DNA from: CAZHPY01 sp964534705
GTDB lineage: Bacteria > Omnitrophota > Gorgyraeia > 2-01-FULL-45-10
Reading direction: 5' to 3'
Length of the DNA stretch: 19,405 nt
Assembly: GCA_964534705.1 (NCBI GenBank)
Contig: CAZHPY010000026.1
Location: forward strand, 1 to 19,405
Position numbers and translations under genes: made by a program
Part shown: positions 14,743 to 19,405 of the stretch, piece by piece
How the letters are laid out: each line of letters starts with the position of its first letter
How positions within the stretch are numbered: the first letter of the stretch is position 1
Notes under the pieces: generated by a model
Database searches by the model: none
Told to the model about the DNA's origin: nothing
The model's input: the letters and a program-made list of their open reading frames with translations, nothing else

Positions 14743-15261
14743 TTATCCCTGCTTTTCGCCCCTTATGAACGTCGGCGCTTTCGGAGGGGTGGTCCCTTTC
14801 TTTACGTTGTGATAGTAATCATACGTCATGGGCCTGCCCTCTTTCAGTATTGCCGAATCCTTCATGCACCCTATAAAAAGCGTATGCGTCCCGCAATCAA
14901 AGCATGAAACAACTTCCGCTTCGATATAACCTATGCTATGGTCGATAACTACCGGACAACCCGACTCAAGCACCTTAAAAGCGATGTCTTTAAACTTATC
15001 TTCCTGCCTTCCCGATTTAAAACCGAATTTTCCTATAAATGGCAAAGGGGTGTCTTCTTCCAGTATGGACACGCTAAAGCGCTTACTGGTTTCAACATAC
15101 TCATGCGTCAGATTTTTTTTATTTATACTTATCGCTATCGTCACCGGCTCGCTGGTTATCTGAAATACCGTATTGGCTATCTGGCCATTATATGCCCCGT
15201 CCTTGCGGGACGAGACTATGAACATTCCGTAACTTATGTTATGCAATACATTTGGATCCAA
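14743..15261 (-). CDS. Flavin reductase domain protein, like the N-terminal part of high-molecular-weight rubredoxin
   Basis: 172 residues, FMN-binding split-barrel fold of the flavin reductase/flavoredoxin family. The start is an uncommon TTG (15261) placed directly after the TAA of the upstream oxidoreductase beta gene, supported by the family N-terminus (MDPNVLHNISYGMFIVSSR). Motifs include NGQIANTVFQITSEP (25-39) and KFGFKSGRQEDKF. The C-terminal PMTYDYYHNVKKGTTPPKAP matches the linker that, in Moorella-type Hrb, leads into a rubredoxin domain; here the protein simply ends. In Moorella, Hrb passes NADH electrons to FprA. Here the rubredoxin is a separate gene at 18017-18175 and FprA is the next gene, so this protein is likely the reductase in that chain. 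Confidence 0.85.
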   Translation of the reverse strand: MDPNVLHNISYGMFIVSSRKDGAYNGQIANTVFQITSEPVTIAISINKKNLTHEYVETSKRFSVSILEEDTPLPFIGKFGFKSGRQEDKFKDIAFKVLESGCPVVIDHSIGYIEAEVVSCFDCGTHTLFIGCMKDSAILKEGRPMTYDYYHNVKKGTTPPKAPTFIRGEKQG

Positions 15262-16116
15262 TTAAAGATAGTTCCTTTCCAGGTATTCTTTTATTTTCAG
15301 ATCATCGTTAGGCGCGGGCGCTTTTTCCTCTCCTGCCAGGAACCGGTCATTAAAAGTCTCGGCGTCTTTCTTGTACAATATGCCCAACGGTATCCTGGCA
15401 TCATTGTTATAGTCCCATTCCCGTATTTTTGCATACGCATCCTGCCTGTTTGACGCGTCATGATCCTTCAATTCATAAACCCGCTTGTCATAATATTCAT
15501 ATAAATTATTATAAGTTACACACACCTGCAGGACATCTATAAGAGAGAACCCTTTGTGCAATATGGCTTCCTTGAATATCTTTTTAAGCATTTCTATGCC
15601 GTGAGAAGTCCCGCGGGCCAGGAAATCCGCTCCGCTTGAGAACATGACCTCCAATGGATTGATAGGCACTTCTTTTGTGCCAAAGGGCGTCGACCTGCCC
15701 TTGAACCCCAACGGTGAGGTTGGAGTATATTGCCCTGTTGTAAGACCGTATACACGGTTATTATGTATGATCGTTGTTATGTCAATATTCCTCTTGGCCG
15801 CAAACACAAGATGTTCTAGGCCTTCCCCGTAAGCGTCGCCGTCCCCGGAAAACACTATCACCTTAAGGCCCGGCCTTGCCAGCTTTATTCCTTCGGCTGC
15901 CGGCGTGGCCCTGCCGTGTATTGAATAAAAACTGTTAACGTTTATGTAATCGACTATCTTTGCATGGCACCCTATTCCCGATACCAGCACTACGTTTTCC
16001 AAGCCGATACCCTCCTCAGCCAAAGACTGCAGGACCGACTTTATGGCGCCGAGTATCGCAAAGTTACCACACCCGGTGCACCAGGTGTTCACTGCCTTCG
16101 TCCCCAGATCTATCAT
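15262..16116 (-). CDS. 2-oxoacid:ferredoxin oxidoreductase, beta subunit (TPP-binding)
   Basis: 284 residues. The thiamine diphosphate motif is at about 90-121 (FSGDGDAYGEGLEHLVFAAK then NNRVYGLTTGQ). The cysteines expected to bind a [4Fe-4S] cluster in Kor/Oor-type beta subunits are Cys13 and Cys16 (WCTGCGNF), Cys50 (GIGCHAK) and Cys199 (LQVCVTY). HGRATPAAEGIKLA (67-80) is also typical. The complex oxidatively decarboxylates a 2-oxoacid with CoA and reduces ferredoxin; the substrate (2-oxoglutarate, pyruvate or branched-chain) cannot be fixed from sequence alone. Its ATG overlaps the stop of the alpha gene (ATGA, 16113-16116), and the flavin reductase start abuts its stop. Confidence 0.92.
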   Translation of the reverse strand: MIDLGTKAVNTWCTGCGNFAILGAIKSVLQSLAEEGIGLENVVLVSGIGCHAKIVDYINVNSFYSIHGRATPAAEGIKLARPGLKVIVFSGDGDAYGEGLEHLVFAAKRNIDITTIIHNNRVYGLTTGQYTPTSPLGFKGRSTPFGTKEVPINPLEVMFSSGADFLARGTSHGIEMLKKIFKEAILHKGFSLIDVLQVCVTYNNLYEYYDKRVYELKDHDASNRQDAYAKIREWDYNNDARIPLGILYKKDAETFNDRFLAGEEKAPAPNDDLKIKEYLERNYL

Positions 16117-17783
16117 AATACCTTCTTTAGCCTGTCTTCTAATTCATTGACGGAGAACGGCCTTCCGTCATATTTAAGTACCTGGCTGTCTATATTTATC
16201 CCATAGCCGCTAAGCATTGTCCTTAATTGGCCGGTGGCGCTATTCTCTACTAATATCAGCTTTTTAGCGCCCTTCAATTCTTCCTTAAAAGCCTCGATGG
16301 GAAAAGGCGACAATACAATGGGCTGCACTACTTTTAAGCCAAGCCCCTGCGCCGCTTCCACGCATACCCCTTTATTCGAACCCCAGCATAGTATTACAGT
16401 CGAAGAATTTTTATTGCCATAGGACCTGACAGGCCCGTATCTTTTTACGTCTTCCATCAAAGGCTTTGACTTAAGCAGCCTTTTGTCGTTCATCTTTACT
16501 GAGATCTCCGGGTCTTCTGTGGTTATTCCGTATTCATCGTGCTCATAGCTGTTAATTTTTACAACAGCGCCTTTGGCCGGGACAAGGGCTAACTGAGAAA
16601 CGCCGTTTGCGGTGACCCCATATCTCTTATAAGGGCTTTTGCCGTCCCATGGCGCAGCCGTTTCGGTATCTATTTTATCGATAGCTCCGATGTCAAAGTT
16701 ATAAACGCCTTCACAGACAGTCTTGTCCGTAAGGACTATCGAAGGTATTTGGAATTTTCTCGATACATTCATGCTGACAGCAGACCAAAAGAATGCCTCT
16801 TCCGCATCTCCGGGAGCTACAACGAACCGGACAAACTCTCCCTGGCCGGCATGGAGCGCAAAATGAAGCTCTGTCTGCGACGTATAGGTTGGTAATCCGG
16901 TACTGGGCCCGGGCCTTTGTCCCAGCACGATAACAATGGGAAGCTCTGCCATACCTGAAAAGCTAAGGCCTTCCGTCATAAGGCAAAAACCGCCGCCGGA
17001 TGTTCCGACAGCGACCGGTTCCCCGCAATAAGAGAACCCCAGGGCCATAAGCATAACGCCTATTTCGCTCTCGGGATGTAATACCTTTAAATTAAATTCA
17101 TTTGCAGCGGCAGCCAGAAAATGCAGTATAGGTGACGTTGGCGTCATTGGATATGAAATATAGGCTTTTAATCCGCCCCGCGCTAAACCCAGGCCGATCG
17201 CCTCATTCCCGGTCAATAAAGGCAGGGGCGTTTTGCCAAGCGGTTTTATAGAGGCCAGCGTACTGGCGTTATTGTAAACGCGGCGGGCAACTTTTAAATT
17301 CATTTCAATATCTTTGGAGATCTCTTTCCTCAGGACCTGCTCAAAAATATCCCAACCGATACCTAGGGTCTTTGCTAATGCGGAAATGGCGCAGGTGTTA
17401 CGCATTACCTCGGGCGCGCCTTCCTCCTTTAGTATTTTTCCTACCGGGATGCCTATGGCATTCTTTACCGGGCAGACACCTTCGCATTTTACGGTATCCG
17501 CATCGTATATAATTACGGAATCCGGGTTGAGCCTTGACTTGTGGAATATAACGGTATCCTGGTTAAGCGCGAGAAGATAATCCACCTTATCCTTATGCGC
17601 CGATATCCGTCTGGAAGCGGCACGGATCATGGAAAATGTATGGCCGCCCCTTATCAGTGACGGGTAATCACGATAGACATAAACGCTGTATCCTAACCTG
17701 TTGATCATATAGGACAGGATAGAGCCGGATTTATCGATACCAAATCCAGCTTTCCCTCCGATAAGGATGGAAATATCATCCAT
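16113..17783 (-). CDS. 2-oxoacid:ferredoxin oxidoreductase, fused gamma-alpha subunit
   Basis: 556 residues. The gamma domain is N-terminal (about 1-180), with GGKAGFGIDKSG (9-20) and YPSLIRGGH (40-48). The alpha domain (about 190-556) starts TGNEAIGLGLARGG with YPMTPTSP (211-218), the substrate/CoA motif region, followed by the phosphate-binding SGGGF stretch and the QRPGPSTGLPT region. The gamma-alpha fusion in this order is the KorA/2-oxoacid:acceptor alpha arrangement. The start ATG 17783 has GAGGCGGAAG just before it. It lies 27 bp after the ferredoxin gene, which provides the likely electron acceptor, and is translationally coupled to the beta gene. Confidence 0.92.
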   Translation of the reverse strand: MDDISILIGGKAGFGIDKSGSILSYMINRLGYSVYVYRDYPSLIRGGHTFSMIRAASRRISAHKDKVDYLLALNQDTVIFHKSRLNPDSVIIYDADTVKCEGVCPVKNAIGIPVGKILKEEGAPEVMRNTCAISALAKTLGIGWDIFEQVLRKEISKDIEMNLKVARRVYNNASTLASIKPLGKTPLPLLTGNEAIGLGLARGGLKAYISYPMTPTSPILHFLAAAANEFNLKVLHPESEIGVMLMALGFSYCGEPVAVGTSGGGFCLMTEGLSFSGMAELPIVIVLGQRPGPSTGLPTYTSQTELHFALHAGQGEFVRFVVAPGDAEEAFFWSAVSMNVSRKFQIPSIVLTDKTVCEGVYNFDIGAIDKIDTETAAPWDGKSPYKRYGVTANGVSQLALVPAKGAVVKINSYEHDEYGITTEDPEISVKMNDKRLLKSKPLMEDVKRYGPVRSYGNKNSSTVILCWGSNKGVCVEAAQGLGLKVVQPIVLSPFPIEAFKEELKGAKKLILVENSATGQLRTMLSGYGINIDSQVLKYDGRPFSVNELEDRLKKVL

Positions 17784-17810
17784 CTTCCGCCTCTTTTTGT
17801 AAAACTGTTA

Positions 17811-17996
17811 TTAGCTAAGGAAAATAGCTGTTACAGGGCACTCTTCAGTAGCCTTTTTACAGGTATCCTGCGCACCATCAGGAACCGTAGAAACTTTTAC
17901 TACCGCCTTGTCTCCCTGCATATCAAAAACTTCCGGACATGTATTTGCGCATAAACCACAACCTATGCATATATCAGGATCTACTCTTGCCTTCAC
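17811..17996 (-). CDS. [4Fe-4S] mono-cluster ferredoxin
   Basis: 61 residues from a GTG start (17996) with a clear AAGGAGG 5 nt upstream. The pattern matches the single-cluster ferredoxins of Thermotoga and Pyrococcus: cluster ligands Cys10, Cys13, Cys16 (CIGCGLC) and Cys53 (EECPVTAI), with Cys20 and Cys46 positioned as the extra pair that forms a disulfide in those proteins. N-terminal KARVDPDICIGCG is typical. It accepts low-potential electrons from the adjacent 2-oxoacid oxidoreductase. It follows the rubredoxin gene by 20 bp. Confidence 0.95.
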   Translation of the reverse strand: MKARVDPDICIGCGLCANTCPEVFDMQGDKAVVKVSTVPDGAQDTCKKATEECPVTAIFLS

Positions 17997-18016
17997 TTTT
18001 CCTCCTTGTTTTTAAT

Positions 18017-18175
18017 TTAGACTTTTTCAAACTCACTCTTAGGCGCCCCGCATTCAGGGCATACCCAGCTATCAGGTAATTTTTCAAAACTCGTACCCGG
18101 CACCACGCCGTTATCCGGGTCACCTATCGCCGGATCATAGATATATCCGCATACTATGCACCTGTATTTATCCAT
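18017..18175 (-). CDS. Rubredoxin
   Basis: 52 residues, the normal length. The iron is bound by two CxxCG knuckles: Cys6 and Cys9 (RCIVCGYIYDP) and Cys39 and Cys42 (WVCPECGAPKSEFE). The aromatic core (Tyr4, Tyr11, Tyr13, Trp37, Phe30, Phe49) is present. Start ATG 18175 has AAGGAGGTG about 6 nt upstream. It is the one-electron carrier expected to feed FprA and superoxide reductase downstream in the same run and would complete the split high-molecular-weight rubredoxin encoded at 14743-15261. It follows the Tpx-dehydratase fusion by 15 bp. Cytoplasmic. Confidence 0.97.
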   Translation of the reverse strand: MDKYRCIVCGYIYDPAIGDPDNGVVPGTSFEKLPDSWVCPECGAPKSEFEKV

Positions 18176-18190
18176 TTACGCACCTCCTTA

Positions 18191-19039
18191 TTAAATAATC
18201 TCATCCACGATACGCGCCATTATAAAATCATTTTCCGTCAACCCGCCCGCGGCATGCGTTGTAAAATTTATTTTGACCTTGTTATAAACGATGGTCATAG
18301 CCGGATGATGCCCTTGCTCCTCCGCTATTATGGAAACCGTGTCCAGGAAATATTTTGCCTCCGCAAAATCCTTGAATTTAAATTCTTTGGATATCTTCTT
18401 ATCGTCGATCAGCTGCCATTGCCTGTGTTCTGCAAGCAGTTTATCGACCGTCGCCTTGGGAAGCGGGGCCACCCCTCCTTCGCACGGTACGCAGCGCGCG
18501 GGTATCGCTTCTCTCGCCGGGACCTCCGGATTTTGCAGGATGTTTTTCAGGCTGACCAGCGCTTCATCGTAATCAGGCGGGGTTGTAAGCTCATTCACTA
18601 TCTGGACATATCTTATTATGTTATTTTTATCCGCTATCATGACTGAACGCGCCAGAAGGTTAAGTTCTTTTATCAGCAGTCCGTAATTGATACCAAACGA
18701 GGAAAAACGGTAATCGGAAAGGACGGAAATACCTTTTATATCATTATCACTACAGAATCTTGCCTGCGCGAACGGAAGGTCTTTACTGATCCCCACTATG
18801 GATACATTGCTGGAAAAATTTGCCGCTTTTTTATTAAATTCCTTTACCTGCATATCGCACACAGGCGTATCAAGAGAAGGGAACGATGTTAATATCTTTA
18901 TCTTATCTTTGAAATCGGAAATCGTTATTTCCTTGAGATCCTGCGAAATAACTTTAAAATCAGGCGCAATGGCGCCTTCTTTTATCGGCCTTCCGACAAG
19001 CGTAAGAGGATTGCCTTTGAAATATATTTGACGTGCCAT
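18191..19039 (-). CDS. Fusion of thiol peroxidase (Tpx) and pterin-4a-carbinolamine dehydratase
   Basis: 282 residues in one uninterrupted frame. Residues about 1-168 are an atypical 2-Cys peroxiredoxin of Tpx type: N-terminal GNPLTLVG, the active site SLDTPVCDMQ with peroxidatic Cys61, and resolving Cys96 (ARFCSDND). Residues about 183-282 form a pterin-4a-carbinolamine dehydratase domain: CVPCEGGVAPL (183-193), EEQGHHPAM (240-248) with the catalytic His pair 244-245, and YNKVKINFTTHAAGGLTENDF with His262. A linker of about 15 residues joins them. Tpx detoxifies peroxide using thioredoxin-like donors; the dehydratase recycles hydroxylated pterins, yet no pterin hydroxylase is in the window. 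No Shine-Dalgarno; TATAAT at 19048-19053 predicts a leader of about 2 nt. It precedes rubredoxin by 15 bp. Confidence 0.9.
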   Translation of the reverse strand: MARQIYFKGNPLTLVGRPIKEGAIAPDFKVISQDLKEITISDFKDKIKILTSFPSLDTPVCDMQVKEFNKKAANFSSNVSIVGISKDLPFAQARFCSDNDIKGISVLSDYRFSSFGINYGLLIKELNLLARSVMIADKNNIIRYVQIVNELTTPPDYDEALVSLKNILQNPEVPAREAIPARCVPCEGGVAPLPKATVDKLLAEHRQWQLIDDKKISKEFKFKDFAEAKYFLDTVSIIAEEQGHHPAMTIVYNKVKINFTTHAAGGLTENDFIMARIVDEII

Positions 19040-19111
19040 ATCTAATTATTATATTGTTATTTCCACAATATAAAAATCGGCTCTATCTTCTTTTTTTTGA
19101 CTTTTTTCCAC

Positions 19112-19333
19112 CTATGCTGCCTTGACTTCTTTTACCCCTGGAACCTCTTTTTTAAGCTTCTCTTCTACCGCGTTCTTCAGCGTTATCTGGCTCATAGGGC
19201 AGCATCCGCAGGCGCCTGTAAGTTTCACCTTTACTACCCCATCCTTAGATACATCTATCAGCTCTATGTCCCCTCCATCAGCCTGGAGCATGGGGCGTAT
19301 CTTTTTTAACGCAGCTTCAACTTTTTCTTTCAT
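19112..19333 (-). CDS. NifU C-terminal domain Fe-S scaffold protein (Nfu type)
   Basis: 73 residues, consisting only of the NifU C-terminal domain. The N-terminal helix KVEAALKKIRPMLQADGGDI and the cluster motif GACGCCPMSQITLKN (40-54; CxxC at Cys42-Cys45, with an additional Cys44) are typical of Nfu proteins, which hold and hand over [4Fe-4S] clusters. No signal, cytoplasmic. Start ATG 19333 has AAAAGGAG about 5 nt upstream. It precedes the Tpx fusion by 72 bp. Placed at the head of a run rich in iron-sulfur and iron proteins, it probably serves cluster supply or repair under oxidative stress. Confidence 0.93.
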   Translation of the reverse strand: MKEKVEAALKKIRPMLQADGGDIELIDVSKDGVVKVKLTGACGCCPMSQITLKNAVEEKLKKEVPGVKEVKAA

Positions 19334-19405
19334 AGTATCTCCTTTTTTGGGATTATTATTTTAACACATCATCGAACTTTAATAAAGCATATTACTGTTT
19401 CATTA

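Noticed and set aside
1..19405. tRNA, rRNA, transposase, integrase or phage genes
   Set aside because: None seen on either strand; the only repeats are the 195-bp array and the 931-bp duplication.

Overview
The window is one contig or scaffold piece, with a single run of Ns at 2433-2532, in which every credible gene lies on the minus strand. Moderate-to-low GC, two outer-membrane lipoprotein candidates, a TpsB-type outer-membrane barrel and a full set of strictly anaerobic redox enzymes point to an anaerobic or microaerophobic diderm bacterium. The style would fit an uncultured lineage such as Omnitrophota, but there is no rRNA or other phylogenetic marker here, so that is a guess.

Left part (1-6480): a truncated major facilitator transporter translationally coupled to a CNNM/CBS (CorC-like) membrane protein; a secreted Ala/Glu/Lys/Arg coiled-coil protein with a perfect 195-bp repeat array interrupted by the assembly gap; a TpsB/FhaC-like outer-membrane protein with an unusual C-terminal TPR-like tail, which seems to be partnered with the coiled-coil protein; a MarC-family membrane protein; and a small DUF2934 protein closed by a clean terminator.

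Middle (6481-10748): a GH57 glycosidase gene broken by an apparently exact 931-bp tandem duplication (real or an assembly artefact), a secreted beta-rich protein, a coiled-coil lipoprotein, and a lipoprotein with a peptidoglycan-binding domain. The last two form an operon with a near-perfect sigma-70 promoter and a strong terminator.

Right part (10749-19333): a dense, co-directional run of 13 genes that looks like an oxygen and reactive-oxygen defence island. In order of transcription: NifU-C-domain Fe-S protein, a thiol peroxidase fused to a pterin-4a-carbinolamine dehydratase, rubredoxin, mono-cluster ferredoxin, 2-oxoacid:ferredoxin oxidoreductase alpha and beta, a flavin reductase resembling the N-terminal part of high-molecular-weight rubredoxin, A-type flavodiiron protein, Dps-like ferritin, superoxide reductase, glutaredoxin-like protein, thioredoxin reductase and an Ogg2-type DNA glycosylase. 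Electrons from a 2-oxoacid could pass via ferredoxin, flavin reductase and rubredoxin to the flavodiiron protein (O2 to water) and superoxide reductase (superoxide to peroxide). Tpx would remove peroxide, the ferritin would hold iron, TrxB and Grx would keep thiols reduced, and Ogg would repair oxidised guanine. No tRNA, rRNA, CRISPR array, transposase or integrase was seen.
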